A stretch of 64,000 nt of DNA from contig NC_088921.1 in the NCBI RefSeq assembly GCF_038396675.1, positions 16,269,501 through 16,333,500 on the forward strand, read 5' to 3'. The notes under the pieces are model-generated. The model saw nothing but the letters and a program-made list of their open reading frames with translations. It ran no database searches and had not been told where the DNA came from. Shown here in pieces: positions 1 through 12,141 of this stretch; positions within the stretch are counted from its first letter, which is position 1, and each line of letters begins with the position of its first letter. The translations under genes and the position numbers were made by a program. This stretch comes from Hydra vulgaris (Eukaryota; Cnidaria; Hydrozoa; Anthoathecata; Hydridae).

Positions 1-233
1 TTTTTTATTTAAAAGAATTGACTTTGTTTAAAAGCAATAGTTTCAAAATCCCGCGAATCCCTAATTAGTAAGCAAGTAGAAATCGATGCACTTTTTTAAC
101 TTATTGTATATCGTAATACATGAAAATACGGTAGCAGTTTATTACTGTAAAAATCACGATAATTTATCGCTTCCAATGAGTGCTAGTATAAAATGTGATT
201 TCATAATACGGTAGAACGTAGTAAATTTCGTTA
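1..233. other. AT-rich sequence, no gene seen
   Basis: Low-complexity AT-rich sequence upstream of the Tc1-like relic. The N-terminal DNA-binding part of that transposase should lie here or before the window, but I could not read it. No terminal inverted repeat is evident. Confidence 0.4.
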
Positions 234-968
234 CGTGCTGCTGCTCAGCACATAACTGCATCTCAAATTCGTCTTGATTTACAATTACCTGTATCTGTTC
301 AACGCGTGAGATAAATCTTACATGAAGATCCAAACACAGTTTTGAAAAAGCGTAAACCAAAATCAAAACTTATTGCTCTTCATAAAGAAGTTAGATTACA
401 ATTTGCAAAAGAACACATGTCTTAGCAGGAAGAGTAGCATCAAGTTCTTTTCAGTGATAAAAAAAAGTTCAATCTAGATGATCCTGATGTTCATCAATAT
501 TACAGGCACGATTTTCGAAAGGAAAAAGAAATTCGGATTAGTTGTAACTTTAGTGGAACTGTTATAATTTTGGGGGCTTTTTCCTTTTCTGGAAAACTTC
601 CACTGGCATGGATTTCAACAAAAATGAATTTACATGACTATTTTGACTTATTAGAAATAAGTTTGCTTGAACATAGTGAGGAATTGATGGGTGAAAATTT
701 CACTTTGCTACAAGATAATGATGCTACCCATAACTCAAAGCTTTCAAAAGCTTGGTTTAGAGAAAAAAATATTTACCTAATGGAATGGCCCGCATCTAGT
801 CCAGATCTTAACCTAATTAATAATCTATGGAGAATACTTTCTAGAAAGGTTTATGAAAATGGAAGGCAATATGAATCCACCTTAGAGCTGAAAACTCGTA
901 TCAGAGAAGCTAGGAATAAAATATCTATAGAAACAATCCAAAAATCCTGTGTCAAGTCACCTATTTGA
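234..968 (+). pseudogene. Tc1-like transposase pseudogene (5'-truncated)
   Basis: Relic of a Tc1/mariner-superfamily transposase, the DDE nuclease that cuts and pastes its own element at TA sites. One frame reads through three in-frame stops (TAA 312-314, TAG 423-425, TAG 435-437) to a TGA at 966-968. The first catalytic block reads VLFSDKKKF (about 447), the second LLQDNDATHNSK (about 710) and the third SPDLNLINNLW (about 805-835). In active relatives the last block is SPDLNPIENLW, so the catalytic Glu is Asn here and the protein would be inactive even without the stops. The 132-residue open tail from 570 is only its C-terminal half. No intact start or N-terminal HTH is seen. The family call is firm; the subfamily is not resolved. 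Confidence 0.85.
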
Positions 969-1257
969 AGTCATTAAAATTTGAGGAAGCAATACTAAGT
1001 ATTAAATGAGCGTAAAAACAAAACATTTTTAGTATTTTCTTGTATATAACGTAAATGAGGCTAATTCTATTTTCTCCACAAATTGAATACTTTTAATTTT
1101 TTTTTCATTTGTCATTAATTAAACATACCCATTTATAAAATTTTTTGTTGTAGTAGAAGATAATAAGAAAAAAAGTAGACCTAAAATTGTTTCAATGTCA
1201 TTTTTGTTAAATTAGAACGAAAAATAAAGGTGAGGCTTATTCTGTTTTCTCCGTTGA
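969..1257. other. 3' flank of the Tc1-like relic with a short direct repeat
   Basis: Non-coding. Two near-identical 21-bp segments of the form GAGGCTwATTCTrTTTTCTCC lie at 1057-1077 and 1232-1252. They could be remnants of a transposon terminal repeat, but the matching inverted copy is not visible, perhaps because the left end is outside the window. Confidence 0.35.
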
Positions 1258-1506
1258 ATGAATTGGTGAATGCTTAAAGGGCAGAAGTCATATAATGTAA
1301 ACTTTCGGGAAACTAAAAAAAACCGCATTTTCCCCGTTAATTTTTGTTAATGGTTCAATAATTTTTGAAGGTGGAAAAAATTATTCTCTTTAAAAAAAAA
1401 TTATTTATCATTAACAAAAATTTGTTACGGGGAAAAAAACAGTTTTTTTAGTTTCCCAAAGGTTTGCATAGATGGACTTCCGCCCTTTTAACATTCACCG
1501 ATTCAT
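1258..1506. mobile_element. Hairpin MITE with about 100-bp inverted arms
   Basis: The left arm begins ATGAATTGGTGAATG and the right end, reverse-complemented, begins ATGAATCGGTGAATG. The similarity continues inward through AAAGGGCrGAAGTC and GGGAAACTAAAAAAA to the TTTTTGTTAATG block, so nearly the whole 249 bp folds back on itself. There is no coding capacity. This is the structure of a non-autonomous DNA transposon; no clear target duplication was found. Confidence 0.75.
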
Positions 1507-2489
1507 ATAATCTTGGCTTATATATACAGGAATGCTTTGGAAATATTTTAAATTAAAATAATGTATATAAAAGTTCTTAAAATTTGTCAAACTGACATGT
1601 ATATAAACGTCTATAATTTTAGTAACGTTATCCTGACTTCAACATACAATTAAAAACTTTATATGTATAGAAAGGATAAAAAAAAGTTTTTATTTTACTT
1701 GAGTTACCAGAGTTTCTTATCAGAGTTTCCTTCAAACTTTTCTAATTACTATTTTTCTGCACACTTATTTTAATTACTTTTCTACACACAATTAGTTTAG
1801 ATTTTTTGATCAGGAAAAAATGTCTATTTTTTGATTCACCTCTCACGTTATATATTCATCAAACTTTAGAATTAATAAAAAAATTAATACTGCCTAAATT
1901 TTAATAAACAAGTTCAAAGTTCCCACGGATCCTAATAATGCTAACCTAGCTGACACAAGAACTTAGTTTGAATGCTCAAATTTGGTGAAATTTTAACTTT
2001 ATAGTGCGACAATAAAAACACTAGTAGAACCGTTTCATTTAATTTGATTAAAATTGGTGCAAACGTCTGATATGGTCACACCAAAATCTAGATAAAACTT
2101 CAAACGGATTAGTTTACTGTTTATAAATTTCTGCAAGTTTAAGTTAATATTTTGTCAGTTTTTTGCTACTTCTCAAAACGTTACCGATTACTGTGATAAT
2201 TAGTCGCTGTTTTCATAATAATGTTTACAAGAGTGTTCTACTATGTAATATCAATATTATTTATTATAGTTGTTTAATTGCTACATTTATCTTTATTATT
2301 CTATAAACAAAAAACTGGCTTATGCATAGCTTGAATATCTCAACATTTCCTATAGTATAAACTACTGCCAAAATGCAAAAAAAAAAATACAAAACCTTTG
2401 CAAAAGGACTTGATAGTCCCTTTGCCAAGGTTGGTAAAACAAAAAAAAACCTTTCTGTTAAAAAATTTTTTTATTGGAACTTGAAACCT
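1507..2489. other. AT-rich spacer
   Basis: About 1 kb of AT-rich DNA with homopolymer runs. I see no convincing open frame, repeat or hairpin. Confidence 0.5.
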
Positions 2490-3465
2490 TTTTAAAAACA
2501 TTGACTTTCATAACGAAGTGAAAAAATAACTATTATTGTTATCATTAAGTAATACCTTTTGAAATTTTCTATTATTTTAGCATAATCCATCTGAAAGATA
2601 AATCTGAAGCAAGCTTTTACAACTAAATTGAAACTTTTTAATGTTTCAATTATGTGAAGAATGTTGGGAACCAATTTTGTATCAAGTTGCTTGAGCACAT
2701 CCACATTTTTATTTTTGATAACTGAGAAGACTCGAGGCTAGATTTGATTGAGCCCAGTGTTTGCAAGTTTTCAGATTTTTGGCAAGACACTTGGACTTGA
2801 CATAACGCCATGTGCAAGGGTGCATACTTAAATGAGTTTAAAAACCACAAATTATATTTGCGACTTTGATATTGCCAAATTTAGATTAACTCCATTTGCA
2901 TTAACTAGTGATCATACTTGTTCAATGTTAGAGTGAGTTTCTTCTAAATCTTCTAATACCACAACAAGGATTTATTTCTTAACTCCAGTGTATTTGCCAG
3001 GCCTTTAAGTGAGAGGTTATTTTTTAGGCGGTGAGCTGGTATCAACCCTTAACGCAGTATCAACAATGCTATCGAGAAAACCTTTGCCCCTATCAATTCG
3101 AGTTAACAAAATATCCATCAGTAATTTTGCGAAAATTAATAGCATGATTCACAAAACTTGATAAAATCATTGCAGTGAGCAACAGCCCAAAATATACTAG
3201 AGTCTCTTTTCCCCGTCGGTAATTTTTAAATCACTGCAGGTGACAAAATCACTCAAATGTTGACATGCTATTAAGAAACTTTTTGTAAAAATTTGGCTCT
3301 ACCGTTTTTGCTGCTTGATTTTTGGTTTACAGTTCTGACTAGTTTATTTAATCCGTTGCTTGATAGCCCCGTATTTAATTGTAAATTTACAAGAGCTAGA
3401 GTGGTCAATTGTGGAGCGCTTGATAGTGGCCGGACGCTACCTTGACCTGAAACTAAAACATACAT
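2490..3465 (-). pseudogene. Weak coding relic, unrecognised
   Basis: Minus-strand fragments with protein-like composition: 3465-3271 (64 residues, containing SGQGSVRPLSSAPQ), 2850-2650 and 2704-2492 (containing LKQLDTKLVPNILHI and LKSFNLVVKACF). The last two overlap in different frames around the word KIKM, which suggests one frame broken by an indel. The spacing resembles uncharacterised transposon-associated proteins in which a conserved LxLxVTPKxH-like block follows a coiled region, but the match is too weak to name a family. It may simply be chance AT-rich frames. Confidence 0.25.
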
Positions 3466-4798
3466 ATTATTCGGCCCGCTAGATGCTTTAGTAAGTCAAA
3501 TTACCCCTAGAAAAAAGCAAATTCTTTCAGCAGGTAAATTTTTATTTAAAATAACTCGAGATGCACTAGTGTGTCTACTCTGGCATCTTTTGCCAAGGTT
3601 TTCCCTTAACTTTATTTAGGAGTCATGGTGGGGCAAACCTTTTCCTAAAGAACAGATGAATGCGCTGCATAACGTACATTTGGTACTCTCTCAATGGTGG
3701 TTTGTTCTTTAAGAGGATGTTTTTGTTGCAGCTTTGAACAACCAATTTGACTTTTTAGGCAGTAACCCATCGTACCTCTTGTTTCAGGTCTCAATGGTAT
3801 TGAACTGAAATTAAACAAAAGAGGCAGTATAACTATTTATCGATCACGTTTCATGCACAAAATTGTTCTACGCGATTCAATGAGTCCTTATGGTATCCGA
3901 GAATCACTGATATTGATCTTTGTCTTGTACAGCTGGCATATTCGATCTGCTCGGAAAGCAGTTAGCTGTTTGGAACATTTTTTCAGACAGAGCAAGCACA
4001 CAAGTTTTCGATTTTCATTGTGAACCTTTGCTTTATTTGTCACTTTGGCAACTCACTCAATCCAACTCTACTAAATCAAACAATCCCTTTTATAAATTTT
4101 AAACTGAATTTATGACGGAAAGCAATCCATTAACATAATTGCAAATATTATAATTTACAAACGATTAAAATTTCGGAAATAATTAATTAAATTTCAAGGA
4201 AATAATTCTTTCATAATTTTTTCTTTTTAAGGAAATAACTATTCAAATTAATGACACATGTCATACTTAATGATAGTTAAGATAAGATTTTATTTGAAGA
4301 CACATTCCTGCATAAGATTCCTATCATTCTTCAAAGGACTATCCTCCCACTCTTAAATCGTAAATTTTTTCTCTGACCTCCAAACTTTTTTTTTGGGAAA
4401 AATTTGTTTAAATTTTTATACTTTTTTATGTAGGTATCTTTATAAAAGCTAGGTTAGCGTTTTCAGGGTTCGTGCTAACCTTGAATTGTAATTCAACTTT
4501 TTTTTATATAAGTACAAATATGAACTTTGACGGTAATATCAAAGTTATCTAGTTTTAACAAAAAACTGTACAAAAAAAGGCAACGTTACCTAAGTTTGGA
4601 GGATAACTATATAATTACACCCTCTCTAAATCGACAAGCACCTATTGATCCGCTATCGCGCTATGCTTCGGAATGATCAATAAACGGCAAAAACTCAATA
4701 AGTTTTGACAAACGTTTCAAATAAAATTGTTTTATGTTTAAAAAAATGTTTTTTAGGTCAAAGAGTTTAAACTTGTTAATAAAAATATTATTTATGCT
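3466..4798. other. Spacer without recognisable gene
   Basis: A 60-residue plus-strand frame at 3920-4102 has no recognisable motif. The rest is AT-rich sequence with T-runs. Nothing else is supported. Confidence 0.4.
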
Positions 4799-5115
4799 CA
4801 GCCTTCAGTAGAAACTGATGAGTTTGATGAAGATTGTCATTCTACAGCGGACAATGCGGTAGCAGTCTTGGCAAGTGAAGTTGCTGGTATCATGAGTGTT
4901 ATACATCTTCAAAGATGTGCTGTCCACACTTTACAGTTAGCCGTGAATGATGCATTAAAGATAAAAAATCTCATTAGTCATGCGAGAAAAGTTATTAAAA
5001 CTGCAAGAAATTCTAGGTGGATTGACTTTAGAGACTAAGCTCCACATCTCGTTCCAATTTTAGATTAGACTACTCGTTAGTCTTGCCAGTTCAATGTAAT
5101 TAAGAGGCTTATTGG
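4799..5115 (+). pseudogene. hAT-family transposase fragment
   Basis: A plus-strand frame includes ASEVAGIMSVIHLQRCAVHT followed by LQLAVNDALK and SHARKVIKTARNS, then PHLVPILD and QFNVIKRLIG. The RCAVHTLQLAVNDALK block is the typical hAT core segment around the C/RCxxH motif, and the following ILDxTTRxSxxFNVIKRL corresponds to the W/R-rich block downstream. The frame carries stops at 5036-5038 and twice more within the next 60 bases. Both ends of the protein are missing, so this is an old scrap and belongs to a different lineage from the 43.7 kb hAT transposase. Confidence 0.75.
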
Positions 5116-6755
5116 GATAAGTTATAAAAAAAGTTTTAATTAAAGTTTGTAAAACTATTTTTATCCTTTTTTTTTCCAAAAGGTATAATTAATATCCAAT
5201 TATTTCAATAATAATGACATTTACATTGCTTGATAATTTTTAAAATTAAGTTTATGTAAATTTTCCTTTATTAAACCTCTTTATTTAAGTAGTTAATAAC
5301 GTCGAACATACATTTAATGAATTCTACTGTTATTCTAGATTCGACCAGTTATTCAAAAATTAAATATGGAAAAAGAAGCTTCTAAAGAATTTAATGTGAA
5401 ACCATATTTAATAATAACTTAATGTGAAACCATATCGATCCCTATGGCCATTTGCTGATTTAAAATGGATTAGCTTGCGTTTATATGATATTTAAATCTA
5501 TCTGAACGTTTAGAGATCAATTCTAAACGAATTCTAAATATTTAAAAAGCGTTTATACGCTTAATCAATATCTTTTTACTGTGCATTGGGCATTATAACA
5601 TTTAACCAACATTTAATTAATGTTTAACCTAAATGTTTAAATTTACTTTATATTAATCGAATTCGATTTCATTAAAAAAACAAAAAGTTAAGAGGATTTT
5701 TTCTTGCTAGAAAAGAAATTAAATAAAAACTAATATTGTTTTTTTTAAATAAATGTGTTAAAAATCCCTTATGACTAAAGCCACAAAACAACACATTTAG
5801 AAGATATTCACAATTACTATTTTTTTGGCAATAAAAAAAAAACTTTCTTTCAAATAAATGTGTTGATAACGTGGTTTTTTTAGACAACAATTTTTAATTA
5901 AACAATATTTTATAAAGTATCTTTTTTAACGCAACATAATATGCAAAAATGTGATTAGTAGGGTAAAGCGGGGTAATAAAATCAGAGGGGCAATAAGATC
6001 TTTTTGAGCAGAGCTAATACTAAATTCCTTTATGCTATTGTGTAAATAATAATTTACTAAGTTTTTCATGATACATCTTTACATACTACGTAAGCGAGTA
6101 GTTTAAATCATTTCTTGGACTAACAACTAATTTTTTACCATGATTAATTTGGTTTTCAATATCGACGTTTTTTACGGCAGTTTTTAATTTTGTTCAAAGT
6201 TTATGAAAAACTTTTCCAATATCGGTGCTCCTCAGTTTTTAATTAAAAAGTCTATAACAAGTTGTTTGCTTTTATTTTTCTTGAAAGTAAAGTACTATCT
6301 AAGTTTAGTAAGTCCTTTTATAAAGTTACACATTCTACTTAAGTAATATTTAGACATAAAAATAATAATTTAAATGTCATATTTATTTTAGTAAAAATCA
6401 TTGAGTTATTGACGCCGTCCAATCAAGGTTTTGACATTTTAAACATATACCTTTAAAATTCCCTTGCACACAAATTTTTTTTTGTTATACTAGCAAGGTA
6501 AGACTTATTTGAGACTTTTTACAAAAAATTTTATTTATTTGTTTACTTAGAGTATAAAACTTTTATTTTAAAACAAGTAGGTCTTAATACCCTCCCTTAC
6601 CTAGTAAAAAATGTCAAAACTCTCTAATAAATTTAAATCAGCTATAAATTTCATATTTAGTTAAATAATTATGACTAAAACTAAAAGCAACTTTTTAATG
6701 TAAAAATAAATTATGTAAATGTATTTTTGAAAATAGAAGTTTTTTTTTTTTTAGA
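5116..6755. other. AT-rich region 5' of the pogo-like gene
   Basis: No gene is seen. At 5961 a GGGTAAAGCGGGGTAATAAA sequence preceded by TA could be the left end of the pogo-like element that follows; a weakly similar inverted partner lies near 8735-8762. The match between the two is poor, so the element boundaries are not established. Confidence 0.35.
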
Positions 6756-8455
6756 ATGGTTCGAACATACAAAAAGTTGAAGCAGGGAGGAAGAAAATTC
6801 TACTCAAATAGCCAGGAAATGAAAGATGCCTGCAGTTCTGTTTTGAATAAAGAAATGTCAATAAACCAGACATTCAAACATTTAAGGTGTGACAAGAGAG
6901 CTTTTTCAAAAAGAGTAAATGGTGAGCTATCAGTCGACTCTACGAAAAATATTTTTGACCTCACAGCAGGATGTCTTATTTTAATGGCTGATTGGGTATG
7001 GGATTTTACTAGAGGTGAAGTAAAAGATCTAATACAAGATTTTCTTAAAATAAACAGTATTGATACACCATTTATATTTTATCGACCAAGTAAAGACTGG
7101 TTGCATGCCTTCTTGCAAAAAAATCCCAAAATTTCGCCAAGAAAAACTGAACATTTGAGCAATTCAAGAAGCCATGCTGAAAATTCTGAGACCATCAAAA
7201 TTTGGTTTGATCTAGTCAAAAAAAAATGCGGGAATTAATAGCCTTCTTAGTCAAATATTCAATTCTGATGAATCAGGGTTCATCACTGACTCAAAGGAGC
7301 AAATTGTATTAGCAAAATGAGGTGCTTCTCGAGTGTCGCAAAGCATTGGTGGATCAGGCCGGCAGCAAGTTACTGTCAATTGTGCATGCTCTGCTAGTGG
7401 GCATGTATTGCCACCATATATTATCTGCAAAGAAAAAAAATTGTATATGGACTGGGTTAAAGGTGGCCCTGATGGAGCTGTTTATACTACTAGTAGTAAG
7501 GGCTAGATGGAGTGCCCTCATTTTTTAGAATGGTTTCAAAGCATATTTCTAATGTATACAAAGCATCTTGCAAACCGCCCACTTTTTCTTATATTTGATG
7601 GTCATATTTCTCATATTAGCTCTCCACTTATTGATTTGGCAAAAAAAATAATGTTATTCTCCTACGCATTTCTGCTCATCTCACCCATCTTCTTCAACCT
7701 TTAGACACATCAGCTTTTCGACCTGTAAAAAGTAAATGGCAAAGTTTGCTAATAAAATATGCAAAAACGCATAATGGACCAGTATCCAAGAAACATTTTC
7801 CAAGGCTACTGCGTACTCTTTTTCAGAGTTCCTGTTCTATGGAACAAGTCAAAAGTGGTTTTAAGGGAACTGGCATTTTCCCTCTTAACAAAAACGCTAT
7901 TGTTACACGTTTATTTAATCAGTGTTTTCAATCACCAGTAAACAAACCTACATTCTTCACTAATCATCTCACAAGATCATGTTCAATGCCTAATCTTCAA
8001 AGCATTTGTGTTAAAGATGCTGCCATTTCAACATCAATATCATCTGCTTCATCATTACCAATTTCTACATCAACTTCCTCTATCAAAGATTTTTTTCTTA
8101 AACAATTACAGTCTAAATGTGCAGAAACCTCCCTTCATAGAAGATCTGCACGGGTTAAAAGGTTTTGCTATGGTGAAAGTTTAACATCAGAAGCATGTTT
8201 AAAACGAACAAGAGAAGAAGCTTCAAAAAAACAAAACAAATAAAAATTGAAGAAAAAAAAAATAATAAAAATGATAATGATGACAACAGCAACATTGTAT
8301 GTCCTGAATGTGGTGACTGTGGAGATAAAGGTGATGAGTGGGTGTGCTGCGATGTTTGTGACATTTTGTATCACGTAAAATGTACTATGATAACTGAATT
8401 AGATGATGTTAAAGTCATGGAGTGGAAGTGTAGTAATTGTTCTAAGCTTTTGTGA
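6756..8455 (+). pseudogene. Pogo-like transposase with C-terminal PHD finger, frameshifted
   Basis: Transposase of the pogo/Tigger group (Tc1/mariner superfamily). From the ATG at 6756: a psq-type helix-turn-helix (MVRTYKKLKQGGRKFYS), then a CENP-B/Tc5-like HTH region with CLILMADWVWDFTRGEVKD and DWLHAFLQKNPKISPRKTEH. The catalytic core follows: FNSDESGF (about 7256), LIFDGHISHIS (about 7590) and HLLQPLDTSAFRPVK (about 7690), giving a D, D, D set. The C-terminus (8195-8455) holds a C4HC3 PHD finger: CPEC, WVCCDVC, YHVKC, WKCSNC. The frame is broken at A-runs 7218-7226, 7641-7648 and 8225-8231 and has stops at 7318-7320 and 7504-7506. Otherwise it would be one protein of about 565 residues. 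PHD fingers read histone tails, so a chromatin-targeting role is a plausible inference. Confidence 0.85.
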
Positions 8456-9727
8456 AAATACAATCTTAAAAATTATTATTTTTAATTGACTCCTTTTTAA
8501 TTATTTGTTTTCACTCAGTTTTATGATATTGTTAAGTTCGTCAACAGGTTTTTAATTTTATTTAAGTATTCTAAAAATATGATCAAGTAAAGTATACAAC
8601 TCGTTCATTTTAGGGAAGGTGAAATCTTACATGATTGTAAGTTTTAAACATAAGATTATTTGATTAAATTAAAAAATCTGCTGATAAATTTAAATTTTTT
8701 ATAAGATAGTAAAAAAAAAAAAAATTATTTGCTCAATGCCCCCACATTTTGGGTAATAGTGTCAAAATTTTGAGATATATCAGTTCTCAGCCTCAAATTA
8801 CCACAATATTATACGTTAAGGAAAGAAACTTAAGATAAATTAAAAATAAGTTAAAAAAAGAAATGATTATGTAATTATTTTACAGAGAAGACAAGATATA
8901 GGATAATGGTCTCTATAAGTTTGCATATTTTGACGATATATGAAATAAAAAATAATTAAGTTTATTTCATTCGTTTTTGACTCAAAAGTTAACCATAATG
9001 TTTCAAATAGTTTTTACTAAAGATTTTATAAAGTAAAACTATATTTTTGTTATTATTAAGAAAATAAAGTTACTAATGAGTCAGAATTTTTCGCTACTGG
9101 ATCACTAATGAAGAACAAATATCAAGGGAAAGGGGGTCAAGACTTTGTAGTAATAGGGAAGGGGGGAAGGGGAAAACATGTTTTTTCAATTTGGTGGATC
9201 CTGACTACCTATAAAGGAGGGAGGGGGGGTTAACTTTTAGGTTTGATGATTTTTAAGCAGGCAAGTCCATAATTTTTTTGCGCTGATTTTAACAGCCTCT
9301 TTACTCACGTAATTTAAACTTAAAATTTAAACTTAAAATTTAAAATAAAAATTTAAAGGGAACGATTGCCTCCCCCTTCCTATGGATCCACCCTTGGCAT
9401 AAATACGTGGTTAGTCACCACACTCCACTTATTGGATTTGAAATTTATTTTATTTATATAATGAATAGCTATAGACAGTAGATTTAACTTTGCATCAATT
9501 ATATCGTCTATATAGGATTACTTCAATAGTCAAATTATAATGTATACCTGTATTACTTATAATTTTTTGATTGGCATATTTAATAATAACTTCTTGAATA
9601 CTCATTAATAGAATTAGTTAAATTGTTCCAACTGTAAATAATTTTTTTTTGAAAACTTTTTTTTCTCCCCGAACAATTATATAGGCCCTTTTATATAGGC
9701 CCAAAAGTTGATTATTTTGCTCCTGAA
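8456..9727. other. Spacer with G-rich and TTTAAA-type simple repeats
   Basis: No gene seen. 9120-9240 contains plus-strand G-runs (for example AAGGGAAAGGGGGTC), and 9311-9358 contains reiterated AATTTAAACTTAAA. GGATCC occurs on both sides of this stretch (about 9197 and 9384), which could be the worn ends of a MITE, but the arms do not pair well. Confidence 0.35.
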
Positions 9728-10226
9728 TATTTGGTTGATGTTCACACATGTAATTTTAGTCGAAGAAATGTCGATCCCCCTTTTTTTATTATTAAAATAG
9801 TTTTCTACATGCATTTCCTATTTACTTGCCAAATTTCAACGAAAAAAAAAATACCAGCAAATAGTTTAATTTGTGTTAGATTAAGTTTACCACTTTTTTT
9901 AGGTAGCCCTAGGCAAACGTTATTTTGTGGTGATTCTTATTAGAAACATATATGAACCTAGAATGAACCTATGAACTATTTTTTAAAGACGAAAGGTTAA
10001 TCTTGATTTTTTTATGACTATAATGTATGGTTAGCATACTTTTTTATGGATTATTTTTTCGACAATTTTGCATAAAAATTTGGTTGATATTCACACATGA
10101 AATTGTAGTCGTAGAAATGTCGATCCTCTTTTTTTTATTATTAAAATAATTTTCTACATGCATTTCCTATTCACATGCCAATTTTCAACGAAAAATAAAT
10201 ACCAGCAAATAGATTAATTAGTATAG
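9728..10226. repeat. Direct repeat, two copies of about 150 bp
   Basis: 9728-9878 and 10076-10226 are clearly the same sequence: both run TTTGGTTGATrTTCACACAT, then GAAATGTCGATCC, CTACATGCATTTCCTATT and ATACCAGCAAATAG. A more diverged third copy lies at about 12650-12800 (TTTTTACATGCATTTTCTTT, then GCACTTTTGGTACCTA). The small open frames in these repeats, including one at 10232 that looks like a signal peptide, follow from the T-rich repeat rather than being separate genes. Confidence 0.75.
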
Positions 10227-10336
10227 AACTTTTGGTACCTATTTTCGTTTTTTTGTTGTTGTTGTTTTTTTCGGTAAGCGAAATACGGGGGCAGATAAGG
10301 GGGGCAACTCTGAAAAAATTATTGCAATTTTGTATT

Positions 10337-11654
10337 ATGTCAATTTTTATTATTATGTATAAAATTAAAATGCAAAATATAGATAAAAGTGATTTTGATT
10401 CTCTAACAGAGAGTAAGTTAATTTCTTTTATTTCATAATAATATTATAGTTAACTTATGTTTGAAACAAAATATAATGATAAATGTAAAAAATTATTGTT
10501 TTTTTATGTTACATATAAAAAAGTATAATGTTTCAGATTAAGACTCTTGCTTTTGAATGGATTGTTAAGTGATAGTATCAGTAGACAACTTTATAAACAC
10601 ACCGTTATAAATAAGTATACAAATCAGATACTTCATTGGTTTATAATTTCATAAGTATAAATAACATCGTTTATATATAACTACAACCAAATTAACATAA
10701 TTTATATATAAACAAAGTATGTACCATTAGTATAATAAATACCATTATACCATTATAAACCAAAGTATATACATTCCTAATGTTAGCTTATTGTTTATAA
10801 GTATATTTTTTTTATATTTTTACTGTTATATTTTCATTGTTTATTTTCATTTTGTTAATAAGGTTACACAGAACAGATTTAACGATTGTTACTTTTGTTA
10901 CTTACTGTTGACAATTACATAGTGTTTTGTGTAATTTTACTATTTTTTTGTTATCTTTAGTCCAATCTACACAACCTACCACTGGTAAATTTGTATAGGA
11001 TAGATTTTAGTATTGATTATAGACTTACAAATATAATCTGCCATGAGTGGTAATTTTAACAATTGCTACTTTTTAATATGTATGCATTTCTCAACAATTG
11101 CAAATTTATTTTTTATTACAACTTGGATAACTTTGAGTTACATCTACAGCTACTACAATTGGTAAGTTTAAAAAAACTATTATTTTCTAATCTGTTTATG
11201 CATGGTATATACTTAAAACAGTTATTTCTAATATGTGTATGCCTTTCTTATCAATTGCAAATAAAATTTTATTTTATTTCAACTTATTTTTTCATTTAGT
11301 TTCACAACCTTCTCCACAATCAGCACAACCTTCTGCTAGTAAATTCATAATATTTTTATTTGTGTACACTATTTAATACATTTTTAATATGTTATCCATC
11401 AAAGTGCAGTAGAAGTAAAATCAAGAGCAGTATTTAAATTTTTACATTTTTAAAGCTATAATTGATTTATTAGTCTTTTAATTTATTTGTTCAATCAATA
11501 ATTTTCACAAATAGTTGGTTTATATTAAATGTTACATAATACCATTCAGTACTAATCTACTTACGATTTATTGTTATTAGATCTTACATATGATGTCTAT
11601 CGGAGATATATGTATCATCACCCTGGATCGACTAGCAGTCGCTCATTTATGTGA
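10337..11654 (+). CDS. Candidate microexon gene, Ser/Thr/Gln/Pro-rich product
   Basis: Not recognised by family. Five segments with splice-site flanks join in one frame, all through phase-1 introns: 10337-10412 (ATG; ends A|GTAAGT), 10961-10984 (24 nt, after a T-rich tract and TTTAG), 11138-11161 (24 nt, ending G|GTAAGT), 11300-11338 (39 nt, after CATTTAG) and 11581-11654 (after TTATTAG; stop TGA 11652-11654). The middle exons encode QSTQPTT, TSTATTI and SQPSPQSAQPSA, joined by I, V, V and N; the last encodes LTYDVYRRYMYHHPG. The repetitive low-complexity linker from serial tiny exons resembles tandem exon duplication. The frame remains sensible after the TGA (WVQLGGNDGESFSWTY) until a 14-G run, so the stop may be a mutation. 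Splicing is inferred, and an exon may be missing from the model. Confidence 0.4.
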
Positions 11655-12109
11655 TGGGTCCAGTTAGGAGGGAATGACGGGGAATCATTTAGCTGGACCT
11701 ATCATCCTCCTAACGGGGGGGGGGGGGGATCTAGGAGCTACAGCAGAAGAAAAAAACTGTTTTGGAGAAGTTCGCAGACGAAGACTGCATAATGGCAGCT
11801 TTGTGGTGAATGGTGGCATACACAATCAAGAGGAGTTAGGCGTGGCACACATCCCGCCCCTAATGCCAATTTATACACCACTTTTAAATGCTGTAGATTA
11901 ACAAAGTATAACTTATACTTTTGAGCACACAATATAATCAGTGTTTTTAAGATTAAAATATTTATAAGAATGTAACATTTCACTATGAGGGTGTTAAAAC
12001 GTAACGAAAACATCCACCCTTAAATATAAGATAGACCCCTAATATTTGAAAATGGAATGAAAGCGAATTAGAATAACTTTTTGTATATAAAGATCAAAAA
12101 TTTTATGAA
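11655..12109. other. Segment with 14-G run, no gene supported
   Basis: Contains a run of 14 G at 11715-11728. The open frames reading through it differ on either side and have no recognisable motif. An imperfect inverted pair, GTTAGGAGGGAATGA and TCATCCTCCTAAC, flanks about 11665-11715. Confidence 0.4.
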
Positions 12110-12141
12110 AAACTTGTATTTCTACTATATTTATACTAATA

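Noticed and set aside
7746..8374. Minus-strand frames at 8155-8374
   Set aside because: They are the reverse of the Lys/Asn-rich linker and PHD region of the pogo-like gene.
10232..10438. Secreted protein beginning MVPIFVFLLLLFF
   Set aside because: The signal-like start comes from a T-rich stretch next to the 9.7/10.1 kb direct repeat. Only the later ATG at 10337 joins in phase with downstream exons.
11674..11901. 75-residue frame through the 14-G run
   Set aside because: It depends on the exact length of the G-run and shows no domain; the frame on the other side is equally plausible.
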